Shown: piece after piece, positions 1-8,290 of the stretch | Position numbering within the stretch: the stretch's first letter is position 1 | Layout of the letters: each line of letters begins with the position of its first letter | NCBI GenBank assembly: GCA_964593795.1 | Contig: CAZQJC010000371.1 | Location: 1-64,000 of the forward strand | From: JAHFDS01 sp964593795 | GTDB lineage: Bacteria > Myxococcota_A > Polyangia > JAHFDS01 | Length of the DNA: 64,000 bases | Direction of reading: 5' to 3' | The notes under the pieces: model-generated | Seen by the model: only the letters and a program-made list of their open reading frames with translations | What the model was told of the DNA's origin: nothing | The model's database searches: none | Position numbers and translations under genes: made by a program

Positions 1-37
1 TAGCGCTGCGCTCTACGCGGTCTCCGTCAATCTAACC

Positions 38-111
38 TCGGCCTGGCGGCTCATGCAGCTGCCAGGCCGAGCCTCGTCCAGAGGCTCACGCGATCGCGGC
101 CGCCGCGATCG
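38..111. repeat. Two adjacent inverted repeats
   Basis: Bases 38-47 and 61-70 are perfect reverse complements (arm TCGGCCTGGC). The stem can extend four more pairs inward with one G-T pair. Bases 91-99 and 103-111 (arm CGATCGCGG) form a second perfect dyad around a 3-base centre. No T-rich tract follows either, so they are not convincing intrinsic terminators. They lie downstream of the leftward DUF3800 gene and may be RNA hairpins or protein-binding dyads. I see no gene in bases 1-253. Confidence 0.45.
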
Positions 112-253
112 AAACGCCGCGCTTCCTGACGATCGTCTCCACCCCTCGAGGGTCGTCGACTGCACGCCCACGGTCCGCGCGCGTGCGAGGCGCTCATCGA
201 GGGCGCAGGGGGCAAACCAGACATATCCGGGTACGTCTTTCGTTCCTGGGGCA

Positions 254-1012
254 TTACCGTCCGCCGACACGGCGCGTTGCCACAGGTCGGGGCTGGTCCG
301 AGGTCGGGTCGTGGAACAGCCAGATGTTGAACTTCTTCTCGCCAGGCAGGGTGTCGGCTGCGAGATCAACCCAGCGAAGATGGGTGGCGATGCGGGCAGC
401 GATCTCGGCCTTCTCCGTGCGCGTCGCTTTCTTGTTCCACGCGTCCATGACCGCGCCGAGCAGGAGGTCGCAGAGCTGGATCGCGGGCGTCTCCTTCGAG
501 TCGTGGGTCCTGACCTTGATCTCCGGCTTCCGGGTCCCCATCTCGGCGACGATGTTCCCGGCGACGACCTCCACCGCTTCGTCGGCCTTCTTGTACCGCG
601 ACGCGATCGGGTCAACCCATACGTTGAAGATCTGATCTTGGCCGCCGTGTCGGAGCGCCCGCTTGATCTTGTTGGCTACGAGCATCGTGAAGTGCTTCCG
701 TCGAGCAAGGTCCCAGTCCCGGTCGTGCTGGCGCAGGTCCACACGAGCCTTCTCGACGACGAGGCAGTGGAACCACAGCCATCCAGTCTTGAAGAAGTGG
801 TCCACCGAGCGCGCGCAGAACTCTCGGGAGTCGCGGTTGACCTTCTGCCACTTGACCTCGTGCTCGTGGCCCGTCTCGTCGCGGCGCTCCCTCCAGATCC
901 TCGCGAAGTCACCCCGGCGGTCCCAGGGCATCCACAGCGTGCCGAAGCCGTAGTACGGGTTCTTCCGTCGATTCCGGACTCGTCGCAGGCGACCAGCCAG
1001 GGGCGCGTCATC
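254..1012 (-). pseudogene. DUF3800 protein, interrupted by a frameshift
   Basis: The 3' frame (254-931) encodes a DUF3800 C-terminal half with the family motif IQLCDLLLGAV near its end. The family N-terminus (MTRPWLVACDESGIDGR, holding the hallmark DESG) starts at ATG 1012-1010 but lies in a different frame. The two frames join cleanly at about 961-972, where DESGIDG should continue as RKNPYYGFGTLW, so a single-base change separates them. DUF3800 proteins are small metal-dependent nuclease-like proteins often carried on mobile elements. Rejoined, the protein would be about 250 residues, a normal family length. It is either a recent pseudogene or a sequencing error; I cannot tell which from one sequence. 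Confidence 0.75.
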
Positions 1013-1013
1013 T

Positions 1014-1210
1014 CACCCATTTTGCGACCGAGGCAGGTTCTCGATGCAAGTGCTTGCGGCCCCTGCGGCCACGAGGTGAGTGCGCCAATTAGCAAGCCAG
1101 GGAGCCGGATTCTTCTTCTTCTTCTTGGCCGGCGTCTTGTGGGCCGCCGCCTTCTTGGCTGCTGTTTGCTGGAGCCCGTCCTGTGCGAGCCGGAGAAAGG
1201 ATGCCTGTTC
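1014..1210 (-). other. Lys/Ala-rich open frame without a start codon
   Basis: This open frame reads AAKKAAAHKTPAKKKKKNPA, like the basic tail of a histone H1/HU-type protein, and ends one base before the DUF3800 ATG. An in-frame stop lies just upstream and no ATG, GTG or TTG precedes the basic stretch. It is probably a remnant 3' end or chance coding in a CTT-rich tract. The rest of 1211-1460 has no supported gene; it holds the inverted repeats described next. Confidence 0.25.
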
Positions 1211-1326
1211 TCATCGTCGATCGACTGCGGACAGATTGAGTCATGAGGCCAACTCGCGACCTTGCCACCGATGGGTTGGTTTCGTGGCACAGCGCCCCGC
1301 GCCCCCGCCGTCCGCGACCTCGCCCC

Positions 1327-1412
1327 ACCTTGCCGCGACCGTACCCGGCAAGGTCATGATCATGCCGCTCCACCTTGCCGGACGCCCCCCTCTTTAGAGG
1401 GGGCGGCAAGGT
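1327..1412. repeat. Paired inverted-repeat cluster (CGGCAAGGT arms)
   Basis: The 9-mer ACCTTGCCG occurs at 1327-1335 and 1372-1380, and its reverse complement CGGCAAGGT at 1346-1354 and 1404-1412. This gives two tandem dyads. The second also contains an inner near-perfect stem (C-run, CTCTTTAGAG, G-run) around 1383-1403. Between the dyads is a palindromic CATGATCATG. The cluster sits just downstream of the RepA-like gene in a non-coding stretch. It could be a replication-initiator or partition site, an element end, or a terminator array. No function is proven. Confidence 0.5.
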
Positions 1413-1460
1413 CGGGCAGGTGGGCCGCCGACGGCCGCGGGGGGCGGGGGCGGCTGTGCT

Positions 1461-2561
1461 TCAAAAAGATCCCTCAGCGCGGCGAAGTGCCTCGGGACTC
1501 AATCTTGTGATCTTCGCCCCGCGCGGGCCTGCGACGACCTCCACGAGGCCGACCTCCTCCGCCTCCCGCACCAGCGCGTCGATCGCGTCGTTGCTTGCGC
1601 CGGCGCCGCGATCGCGCCGGAGGTGGGTACGGAGCTGGACGCGGAGCTGGTGCTGCGACAGCCCGGTCCGCGCGCCGCGGAGAACGTCCGTGACGGCGCC
1701 CAGCGGGAGGTCCCCGGCGCCGGAGTCGCTCTCGTCCCCCACGGCCGCGAAGCGGAGGCCGCTGTCGTCATCCGACCACCTGAGTGCGCACCTGCTCTCC
1801 GGGGCACCGTGATGGTTGAGCGTCAGGGCCAGCAGGTCCGAACCCCGGGCGCGCTTCACCTCGATGACGGACCCGGAGGCGGCCTCCACGTCCGTGCTTC
1901 CGCGGGGCCGCCCATCCTTTCCGGTGTGATGGAGCAGGACAACGGCCCGCCTGCCGCCGGCCAGCGCGTCACACGCTCTGAACACGTCGCGGGTTTCGTT
2001 CGACCTAGACTCATCGATCGTCGTCGCTGGGCGGAGGGAGTCGATCACGACGAGCACGGCGCCGAGCCGGTCCAGTTCCTCCCGGAGCCAGTCGACGTGC
2101 TCCGAGATGTCGAGCAACCACCTCTGCCTCGCCAGAAGATGAACGGGAAGCGCGTCGCGCACGTCCACCCCGATCGCGCGGGCTGCCTTGGTGAAGTTGT
2201 CGCGCGTGATGGACATCGCGTGTTCCAGAATCAGGTACACGACGGGCCCCCGATCGACGCTCCGGCCCGCGAACGGCGCGCCCCCCCCGACGTGAACGGC
2301 GAGGCTCGTGGCGAGGCGACTCTTGCCGGACCGGGGCGCGCCCACGAGAAGTGTCGTGCCGACGCGCGGAATCAGGCGGTCGACGAGCCAGCCCGGAGGC
2401 TCCAAGTCCGCGAACGCGTCGAACTCGGCCAGCGTCACCAACTTGAAGGTTGCCTCGTCGGCCTGAGCGGGGGCCGCCCCGTCGGCGTTCGTCCGTCGGG
2501 CAGACACGCTCGGTGGAGAATCGGGGCCAGGCATGCCGGAATCGGCGCGGGGTGCGATCAT
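1461..2561 (-). CDS. RepA-like AAA_25 hexameric helicase ATPase
   Basis: A 366-residue RecA-fold ATPase. Walker A is GAPRSGKS at about residues 75-82, Walker B-like VLVVIDS follows at about 168-174, and the motif LLHHTGKDGRPRGS is typical of RepA/AAA_25 proteins of plasmids and integrative elements. The C-terminal third is winged-helix-like (SNDAIDALVREAEEVGLVEV). Such proteins unwind DNA at an element's own origin. The start overlaps the stop of the upstream primase-polymerase gene by 4 bases (ATGA), so the two are translationally coupled and probably act as a primase-helicase pair. Nearest alternative: an ATPase of a phage satellite. Confidence 0.8.
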   Translation of the reverse strand: MIAPRADSGMPGPDSPPSVSARRTNADGAAPAQADEATFKLVTLAEFDAFADLEPPGWLVDRLIPRVGTTLLVGAPRSGKSRLATSLAVHVGGGAPFAGRSVDRGPVVYLILEHAMSITRDNFTKAARAIGVDVRDALPVHLLARQRWLLDISEHVDWLREELDRLGAVLVVIDSLRPATTIDESRSNETRDVFRACDALAGGRRAVVLLHHTGKDGRPRGSTDVEAASGSVIEVKRARGSDLLALTLNHHGAPESRCALRWSDDDSGLRFAAVGDESDSGAGDLPLGAVTDVLRGARTGLSQHQLRVQLRTHLRRDRGAGASNDAIDALVREAEEVGLVEVVAGPRGAKITRLSPEALRRAEGSF

Positions 2562-3490
2562 GACCGCCTCTCCTCCAGTGTGGCGGCGGCGCGGGCGACG
2601 GTCTCGCTTGCCTGATCGGCATGGCGACTGTGCGCGCCCGGCCTCGCGAGTAGAGCGGCGACGACCTCACGGCCCGGGACCCGGCGAGCGAGCAGGGCCC
2701 GCGCGAGGCTGAAGTCGTAACCTGAGCGGGTGAGGTCGCCGGCCGTCTTGCCCGTCCCGTTCCACAGCCGCGCGATCGTGCTCTCGGACCGGATCAACAG
2801 GGCGACCCGGGGCGAGACCTCGGCGCGGACGTCCACGGGCGCGGAGAAGGTCCGGGCGCGGGGCGGTCTCGGCGCGGGCCGGGCGAGGAGGGCGAGCAAG
2901 CCGGCCGGCAGCCGCGGCGGCGCGACCTGCCACGGCGCCAGGCCGGCGACCCACTCGAAGGCGTGGCCAGTGACGTGGACCGAGGGCGGCACGACGACGA
3001 GCCCGGCGAGCCCGCGGACGTCAATCTTCCCCGCCGCGCCCAGGCCGGCGCGGTTCTTGTTCTCCGCGTCGCCCGGCGCGGAGAACAGCCACACCCGGCC
3101 CCGGCCGGGCCGCCGCTCGCGCGTGGGGGTCACGAGGAGAACGTCCCCCGCAAGGCGAACCACCTCCGCCTCCGCCTCGGCGGAGTCGGTGTCGAGCGCA
3201 AGCAGGGTGCCGCCACCTGCTACCGACCCGCCAGTGACGATGCCCACGTTGCACGGGAAGCACTGCGCGAACATCCGCTGGACCTCGGCGCGCTCAGGGC
3301 GACGGAGGGCGAAGTCGGGATATCCGCGAATCAGGGGGCGCTTCCCAGCGCGATCACAGGCCCCGTGCCATCGGGCGGAGCAGTGTCCGTTGCCGGTCGG
3401 GCGGCAGAGCGGCACGAGTGCGAAGCCGGCAGCGTGGAGCAGCTCGATGTGCTCTCGCATCTCAATGCGAAGGTCGGCTGCCGCCTTCAC
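2558..3490 (-). CDS. Primase-polymerase (bifunctional prim-pol domain)
   Basis: A 310-residue protein with an N-terminal prim-pol (archaeo-eukaryotic primase superfamily) domain. The opening FALVPLCRPTGNGHCSARWH and KRPLI are typical, as are NVGIVTGG and the acidic motif LLALDTDS that supplies metal-binding carboxylates. Prim-pols make RNA or DNA primers for plasmid and phage-like replication. Residues about 225-310 form a helical tail probably used to contact helicase or DNA. The start overlaps the upstream HTH gene by 4 bases, and the 3' end overlaps the RepA-like ATPase gene. The trio is a self-contained replication module. Confidence 0.82.
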   Translation of the reverse strand: MKAAADLRIEMREHIELLHAAGFALVPLCRPTGNGHCSARWHGACDRAGKRPLIRGYPDFALRRPERAEVQRMFAQCFPCNVGIVTGGSVAGGGTLLALDTDSAEAEAEVVRLAGDVLLVTPTRERRPGRGRVWLFSAPGDAENKNRAGLGAAGKIDVRGLAGLVVVPPSVHVTGHAFEWVAGLAPWQVAPPRLPAGLLALLARPAPRPPRARTFSAPVDVRAEVSPRVALLIRSESTIARLWNGTGKTAGDLTRSGYDFSLARALLARRVPGREVVAALLARPGAHSRHADQASETVARAAATLEERRS

Positions 3491-3705
3491 CGACCGCTCC
3501 CCTTCGCCGGACCGCCCTCGGTACCACGGTCGCTCGGGGCATCAAGGCCGAGGAAGCGCGTGAGGTCGTCCTCGGCGACCAGCCGCCTCCTGCCCGCCTT
3601 CACGGATCGCAGCCTGCCGGAGTAGACCCAATATCTGACGGAACTCACTGGCGCGTGCGTCGCGCGCGCAACCTCGGCCAAGCTAAGCAGTCGCGGCAAG
3701 GGCAT
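3487..3705 (-). CDS. Excisionase/MerR-type HTH DNA-binding protein
   Basis: A 72-residue protein: MPLPRLLSLAEVARATHAPV begins an HTH_17/MerR-like helix-turn-helix, followed by VRYWVYSGRLRSVKAGRRRL and the wing/last helix EDDLTRFLGL. Longer open frame exists upstream, but ATG 3705 has a good ribosome-binding site (GGAGGT) 6 bases before it, so I start here. Proteins like this act as excisionases or as regulators of element replication. It is the first gene of the HTH, prim-pol, RepA operon, with ATGA overlap to the next gene, so it probably controls or licenses replication of the element. Confidence 0.8.
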   Translation of the reverse strand: MPLPRLLSLAEVARATHAPVSSVRYWVYSGRLRSVKAGRRRLVAEDDLTRFLGLDAPSDRGTEGGPAKGSGR

Positions 3706-3814
3706 CCGGCACCTCCGTTGTTCACGGTTGATGCTGGGGCTGCGCGGCCGCCTGAGCACCTCGCAGGCAGGGGAGAGGTTTGATAGCTCGACGGCGGCCC
3801 GTCGGCGGTGGCCG

Positions 3815-4438
3815 CTAGACGTCGGTGTGGAAGCGTCCTCGATAGTCGGCCAGCCGACGGTAGATCGTCGCCGTCGAACCAAACCCGAGCGCCTCCAGAA
3901 CGAGCACGGCGGCCTCCCTGCTGTTGGGCGTCCTGCCAGGGTCGGCGAGGCCGAACGTGGCCCGCACGTGCCGATGAAGTATCACGTTCCTCAGGTCACC
4001 CAGGGACACGCGCAGGATATCGAGGGCGAAGACCACATCGTCGTCCGAGGGCGGCGCGTCGAAGAGGTTAGCGAAGCCCACCTCATCCATGCGCATGAGG
4101 AGGCGCTCCACGGCGAGCACCGCGTCAGCGTAGTGCGCGGCCGGCCAGTAACGAGCGAACCGCTCCAGGGACCGCCATCGGCGCTCCACCAAGCCCAGCA
4201 GCTCCGCCAGCACGCCCTCATAGTGAGCGAGGTACGCTCCAGCTCTGGGATCACCCTTTCGCTGTAGGGTGGTCCACTCTCTGTGCTCCTTCAGGAGCCT
4301 GCGCAGCTCGGCACCGAAGTCCCTCGCCTCCGCAACACGCTGGTCCGTGAGGCTACCTGCCCTGCTGCGAAGGGGCCTCGCACGAGGCGAGGGAGCAAAC
4401 TTGCGGCGCAGGCGAGGCGGGTCGTTCCGCGAGGGCAT
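3815..4438 (-). CDS. Unknown helical protein of the replication module
   Basis: A 207-residue frame I do not recognise. After a basic, proline-rich N-terminus (first about 30 residues) it is acidic and mostly helical, and ends with an HTH-like segment (GSTATIYRRLADYRGRF) of the kind seen in DNA-binding proteins. The start is uncertain: no good ribosome-binding site precedes ATG 4438, and GTG codons near residue 34 are possible. It is about 110 bases upstream of the excisionase-like gene, in the same orientation, so it may be a regulator of that module. Confidence 0.55.
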   Translation of the reverse strand: MPSRNDPPRLRRKFAPSPRARPLRSRAGSLTDQRVAEARDFGAELRRLLKEHREWTTLQRKGDPRAGAYLAHYEGVLAELLGLVERRWRSLERFARYWPAAHYADAVLAVERLLMRMDEVGFANLFDAPPSDDDVVFALDILRVSLGDLRNVILHRHVRATFGLADPGRTPNSREAAVLVLEALGFGSTATIYRRLADYRGRFHTDV

Positions 4439-4513
4439 AGCGGGGGCAAAGATGCCCTCATCTGCCGGTTTTGACCATGATCAGCCGTCAGGTCGAGTCG
4501 GCCCCAGAAACGA

Positions 4514-4542
4514 CGAAACCCCCCGGGATGCGAGGGGTTTCG
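4514..4542 (-). terminator. Intrinsic terminator downstream of the Rpn-family gene
   Basis: Arms CGAAACCCC (4514-4522) and GGGGTTTCG (4534-4542) pair around an 11-base loop. On the minus strand the stem is followed by TTTCGTCGTTTC, a reasonable U-rich tract. It lies about 90 bases past the Rpn-family stop codon, fitting the end of that leftward operon. Confidence 0.55.
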
Positions 4543-4567
4543 AGGTGTTCCTTGGGCTCCCCGTTTC

Positions 4568-4633
4568 GACCCACGAGGCGAACCCAGTCTCCAGGGCAGT
4601 CTCCAGAGTCTCCTGGAGACTCGCGTGGTTACG
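4568..4633. repeat. 66-bp dispersed repeat, copy 1
   Basis: Matches bases 9741-9806 over 66 bases with about three differences, in the same orientation. Inside it the 9-mer AGTCTCCAG occurs twice, and its reverse complement CTGGAGACT once, making a perfect hairpin (AGTCTCCAG, loop AGTCTC, CTGGAGACT) at about 4597-4620. The right end covers the stop codon of the Rpn-family gene. A weaker match (GCTCCCCG) continues to the left. It could be one end of a mobile island or a member of a hairpin-forming repeat family. Confidence 0.75.
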
Positions 4634-5606
4634 CGTCGAAGAGGTCCGAGAGGTCGCGCGCGGTGAGCAGGCGATCGCTCCACCGCTCGAGCTGTTCGGA
4701 GGTGGCGGCCCGCACACGTGCCTCGGCTTCCGGCGAGACCGCGCCGAATCGAGCGCGCACCAGACGCAGCAACAGGGCGGACTCGCCCAGCTGGACGCCC
4801 TGCTGCACACCACGCTGGCGGCCTTCTTCGACGAGCTTTTCGCCTGCGGTCATGATGACTTCCTCGATCCTGGGGCCGAGCAGTGGGACGAGCTCGCGGC
4901 GAAGCAGCTCGATCGTCACGTCGCCCACCTTCATCGCGTAGCGTAGCACGGTGTCGAGCGCCTCGGCCCCGTTGGGCGCGCGCAGGACCTCGTCGATCAG
5001 GGCGACCAGCTTGGCGAGCTCGCCGGCAAGGTCCGCGTCGCGGCCGTGCTTGAGCGCAAGGAGGACCAGCCGGCCGACCGCGTTCATCGCGCGCGCCATG
5101 AGACGTTGGTCGGTCTCGGCCGTGAGGTCGTCCAGCAGGAACCGGAGGCTCGGAAGGTACTCGTGGATCTCTTCGATCAAGGCAGGCTCGAGATCGATCA
5201 GGCTCGTGAGCTCGACCGGCGCCGACCAGGCCGAGGCCCCGTGGTGCAGCACGATCGGGACGATGGCCGGCAGCTTCTTCGCGTCCGGGTGCGCCTCCAT
5301 CCAGCGATCCCAGATGCGCGTCACGTACCGCAGCAGCCGCCAGGGCATCAGCGGGTCCGCGCTGCTCTGGTGCTCGAGGAGCACGTACACGAGCGCGGTA
5401 GCGCCGCCCGTGGTCCGCACCGAGAACAGGAGGTCGGTGTGCCGCTCGGTGAGCTCCTTATCGACCTGCGTGCCCGGCTCGAGGTGGAGCGTCGTCCAGT
5501 CGAGCGTGCTCGCGAACGCTGGAGGCAGCACCACGCGCAGCTCGTCGGCTGCGCGCTCGGGCACGCCGAATGCCCACTTCACCAGTGCATCGTGCGGGTT
5601 CGACAT
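4629..5606 (-). CDS. Rpn-family PD-(D/E)XK nuclease/transposase-like protein
   Basis: A 325-residue protein of the Rpn/Transposase_31 family (recombination-promoting nucleases). MSNPHDALVKWAFGVPERAA is the classic start, followed by the nuclease core with DLLFSV and YVLLEHQSS, which carry the catalytic acid and E-x-Q/K positions. The C-terminal 55 residues (ALLLRLVRARFGAVSPEAEA) match DUF4351. I use ATG 5606, because the family N-terminus begins there and it touches the upstream stop (TGATG). These proteins cleave DNA, promote RecA-independent recombination and are often in defence or mobile loci. The stop codon lies inside the 66-bp repeat. Confidence 0.85.
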   Translation of the reverse strand: MSNPHDALVKWAFGVPERAADELRVVLPPAFASTLDWTTLHLEPGTQVDKELTERHTDLLFSVRTTGGATALVYVLLEHQSSADPLMPWRLLRYVTRIWDRWMEAHPDAKKLPAIVPIVLHHGASAWSAPVELTSLIDLEPALIEEIHEYLPSLRFLLDDLTAETDQRLMARAMNAVGRLVLLALKHGRDADLAGELAKLVALIDEVLRAPNGAEALDTVLRYAMKVGDVTIELLRRELVPLLGPRIEEVIMTAGEKLVEEGRQRGVQQGVQLGESALLLRLVRARFGAVSPEAEARVRAATSEQLERWSDRLLTARDLSDLFDA

Positions 5607-6361
5607 CAGGGCACGATCCGGAGCGCAGGCCTGAACACGAGCACGGCGACGTCTCCCCCGAGACCCGCACACCGCACCTCGGCGAGACGCATCGGGCCGA
5701 GGTCACGGCCGCCCACCGAGACATCGACGGCTCCGCTGCCGACCGGAGGCAGCCGCCCTTCCGCGAACAGCTGCAGGACCGCGGGCATCATGGCGTGAAT
5801 GGTCGTGGAGCCATCGTCCGCCACCACGCCCCGGTGCCGTTCCACAGGGAACGAGAGCGACGACGTCGCATCGAGGCGGATCGCAACCTCGTCGAGGAAG
5901 CGACCAGCGATGCGGATGCGTTTCTCGGCGGGAGGGTGAACCTTGGCCTCTACTCCCTCTGGTAGGCAGGTCTGGCATACCAGTCGAGGCTGCCCGTTGC
6001 CGGACGCCTCGTAGGACCAGTCGCCGACGAGCCGTGGGTCGAACTGGAACTCCCTTCGCCACCGATCCGAAAGCAGGGCGAAGGTGTCGGGGGTCGCACT
6101 TGTCGCTCGTTGACCGCCGGCCGATCTGCGCAGCTCGGCAAGCGGTCCTCGTCGCGGGTCTCCCCAGAACTCGGACGCCGAGACGTGCGCGTTCCACAGC
6201 CTCACGGCGAACGCAATGGCGGATCGAGCCTCATCCAGACATGCAGCCGCCGCCAGCGGTTCCAGGAGCGGTGCTGCGAGGTGCAGGAGGCACTCTGCGA
6301 GATCGCGCTCGGGGAGGTCCACGACAAAGCGGGTGTTCGGGTCTCGGCGCCTCCGCGTCAC
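5606..6361 (-). CDS. Unknown partner of the Rpn-family protein
   Basis: A 251-residue protein I do not recognise. The frame stays open well upstream because of an overlapping rightward gene, but GTG 6361 has a strong GAGGAG site about 8 bases before it, so I start here; ATG 6409 is an alternative. The middle holds CQTCLPEG, a lone CxxC. The C-terminal half (residues about 150-250) is beta-rich (RIRIAGRFLDEVAIRL, SGAVDVSVGGRD). Its stop overlaps the Rpn start by one base (TGATG), indicating translational coupling and a joint role, possibly controlling the nuclease. Confidence 0.65.
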   Translation of the reverse strand: MTRRRRDPNTRFVVDLPERDLAECLLHLAAPLLEPLAAAACLDEARSAIAFAVRLWNAHVSASEFWGDPRRGPLAELRRSAGGQRATSATPDTFALLSDRWRREFQFDPRLVGDWSYEASGNGQPRLVCQTCLPEGVEAKVHPPAEKRIRIAGRFLDEVAIRLDATSSLSFPVERHRGVVADDGSTTIHAMMPAVLQLFAEGRLPPVGSGAVDVSVGGRDLGPMRLAEVRCAGLGGDVAVLVFRPALRIVP

Positions 6362-6451
6362 GCGCGTATCTCCTCGTGCATCCGATCGGCTACCACGGTG
6401 ATGTGACATCCCTACGCCGCGAGGCTGCTTGCCGTACCATGTGCGCTGATC

Positions 6452-7387
6452 GTGGCGAGTCGCAGAGCTGACGCGCTGACCACCGGGACCCGCCTCCCGG
6501 ACGGAGCTCTCGTGCCCTGGCTGGCGGCCGCGGGCCCACTCTCGTACTCGCCCGAGGAGCCGCCGCAGCACGACTACTACTTCCAGTACGGCTGGGTGCT
6601 GCCGCAGGTCTGCACGCCGGAGGTCCGGCGCAAGCGCCATCTCTACTTCGGTGCGCCGATCAAGGACTACGCGCGCGAGATCTTCGAGTTCTGGGCGCTG
6701 GCGCGCGCCAAGCGTGTGGAACGCGTCCTCTACCGGCAGGGAGGCCGCACCGCGGACGGCGTCGATGCACCGATCGCCGTCTACCGCCACGCGACCAGGT
6801 TTCGCGGAGACGGCTACATGCTCATCCAGCACGGCAGCTACCAGGCCCTCCGCGTGCAGGACCAACCCTTCCTCGAGCAGGGGCTTCTCCTGCTCCATCG
6901 TGGCATCGGTGAGGCGCAGGTCTTCGACTTCCCCTGTGCCCCGACTGCCTTGCGAGCCACGCGAGCCGAGGACGCCTGGCGCCGCTACACCGAGCTCCAG
7001 CTGGACGTGCTCTCGAAGTCCGACGTGTCCTTCAACTCGATCCACGATCGAGCGAAGCGGTCGGAGACCTCACACATCCACGACGGCACCTGGATGACGG
7101 ATGAGCTGGCCGCCGAGCGTGGCCTTGAGATCGAACGCGATGGCGACGTACGCGAGCTCTGGCGAGCCGCACACCAGAGCTTCGCGCTGGCGGAGCATGT
7201 GGCCGAGAGGAAGTTCGGGCCGAGCCGCGTGATCTGCCGGACTCCGATCGGCAACGTCCGCATGACCACGTTCTTTGCCGGCGAGCACGAGGTGCGAGTC
7301 ATCGATCCCGGCCGCGTGGACATCGTCGAGAGCATCGGTTGCCAGGTGGCGCGCAGACCACTCTGGTCCAAGGGCGAGAGCGCATGA
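6452..7387 (+). CDS. Unknown cytoplasmic protein, first of a coupled pair
   Basis: A 311-residue rightward gene, divergent from the Rpn operon with about 90 bases between starts. It begins with GTG. Sequence such as HLYFGAPIKDYAREIFEFWA and GDGYMLIQHGSYQALRVQDQ suggests a folded soluble alpha/beta protein; no signal peptide or membrane segment is seen. I recognise no family. Its stop overlaps the next gene by four bases (ATGA), so the two are coupled. The pair sits inside the island flanked by the 66-bp repeats and is probably accessory cargo of that island. Confidence 0.65.
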   Translation: MASRRADALTTGTRLPDGALVPWLAAAGPLSYSPEEPPQHDYYFQYGWVLPQVCTPEVRRKRHLYFGAPIKDYAREIFEFWALARAKRVERVLYRQGGRTADGVDAPIAVYRHATRFRGDGYMLIQHGSYQALRVQDQPFLEQGLLLLHRGIGEAQVFDFPCAPTALRATRAEDAWRRYTELQLDVLSKSDVSFNSIHDRAKRSETSHIHDGTWMTDELAAERGLEIERDGDVRELWRAAHQSFALAEHVAERKFGPSRVICRTPIGNVRMTTFFAGEHEVRVIDPGRVDIVESIGCQVARRPLWSKGESA

Positions 7388-7845
7388 AGGCGAAGCGCAG
7401 AGCCCGTCGTGCCCCTGGAGGCGCGGTGGCCCCGCGCTCCCCGACGCGACCGCTGCCGATCACCCGCGAGGAATGGCTCGCCGAGATCGAGCTCGCGATC
7501 GCCGAGGCGCGCGAGGCGGAGCCGGTGGGCGGTGCGCTCGGCTTTCCGATCACGGAGGGGATGATCTTCTCCCTCGCGCCGCACGTCTGCATCAAGCTCC
7601 GAGGGCTCGAGCCGTCGGCGCGGAGGCGCAAGCAGATCGCCCGGGACGCGCTCGCGAGCTGGGTCCTCAACTCGGATCCGAGCTCCGAGCAAGGCGAGAT
7701 CCTCGAGGAGTCTCCGGACATGGCCTTCGCGCTGTGCTACCTGGCCACGCACGTGGTGCTCGACCTCATCGAGCCCGAGGACGCGGATCGGATCCTGCGG
7801 TACTGCGAGCGCCGCCTCGGTCGCTCCCGGCGCCGGCGCCGCTGA
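7384..7845 (+). CDS. Unknown small protein coupled to the preceding gene
   Basis: A 153-residue protein starting at ATG 7384 inside the preceding gene's stop (ATGA). Both termini are very basic (MKAKRRARRAPGG at the start, RRLGRSRRRRR at the end), and the middle is an acidic helical body (EEWLAEIELAIAEAREAEPV). The basic tails suggest nucleic-acid or acidic-partner binding. No family is recognised. It was probably expressed with the 311-residue partner as a two-component unit. Confidence 0.6.
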   Translation: MKAKRRARRAPGGAVAPRSPTRPLPITREEWLAEIELAIAEAREAEPVGGALGFPITEGMIFSLAPHVCIKLRGLEPSARRRKQIARDALASWVLNSDPSSEQGEILEESPDMAFALCYLATHVVLDLIEPEDADRILRYCERRLGRSRRRRR

Positions 7846-8101
7846 CGCCAGAGGTCACCTGCGTCGCCACTTGTCGCGGTAGCTCGGGACGAGTTCGGAT
7901 GCGAGGACCCGACCTGGCCCCTCGTCGCTGGAGGCCATCTCGGAAGCGCCTCACCCGAGGTAGTGTTCGGGCCACGGCCTCGGAGGGTCTCGGCATCTCG
8001 GCGCGGGCAGGTGCTCGCGCTTTCTCCGTCCCCTCCTTGCCGGGCCTGCGCCTTGTGTCGACTGTGCTGCGCAACTGCCACGCGCGCAACAGGAGGCCGC
8101 C

Positions 8102-8290
8102 ATGACAACCCTCGACTCGACTTCCGCGACCAACGCACCTCGTCTGTGCCCCCGAGCAGATCGCTCAAGCGCCTGCCCGCCGATCGAGAGCGACGTCGCT
8201 CTCCCGGTGGCGCTCCCATCATGGGAGCGTGAGGTGCTCGCCCCGATCCTCGGGGCGTCGATGGGCGAGGTGAACCATGTCGACCGGTAG
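8102..8290 (+). CDS. 62-residue leader gene of the serine recombinase
   Basis: ATG 8102 follows an excellent AGGAGG site 6 bases upstream. The 62-residue product (MTTLDSTSATNAPRLCPRAD at the start) is of unknown function, with no membrane segment. Its 3' end overlaps the recombinase start at 8277 by 14 bases, so it is likely translationally coupled to it. It could be an accessory or directionality factor, or just a leader peptide. Upstream, bases 7846-8101 hold no supported gene and probably contain the promoter. Confidence 0.6.
   Translation: MTTLDSTSATNAPRLCPRADRSSACPPIESDVALPVALPSWEREVLAPILGASMGEVNHVDR

Noticed and set aside
38..111. Hairpins as intrinsic terminators of the DUF3800 gene
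   Set aside because: Stems are strong but no U-rich tract follows in either direction.
53..1246. Long rightward open frame over the DUF3800 region
   Set aside because: It is antisense to recognisable DUF3800 motifs, has no ribosome site and no family-like sequence; a GC-driven shadow.
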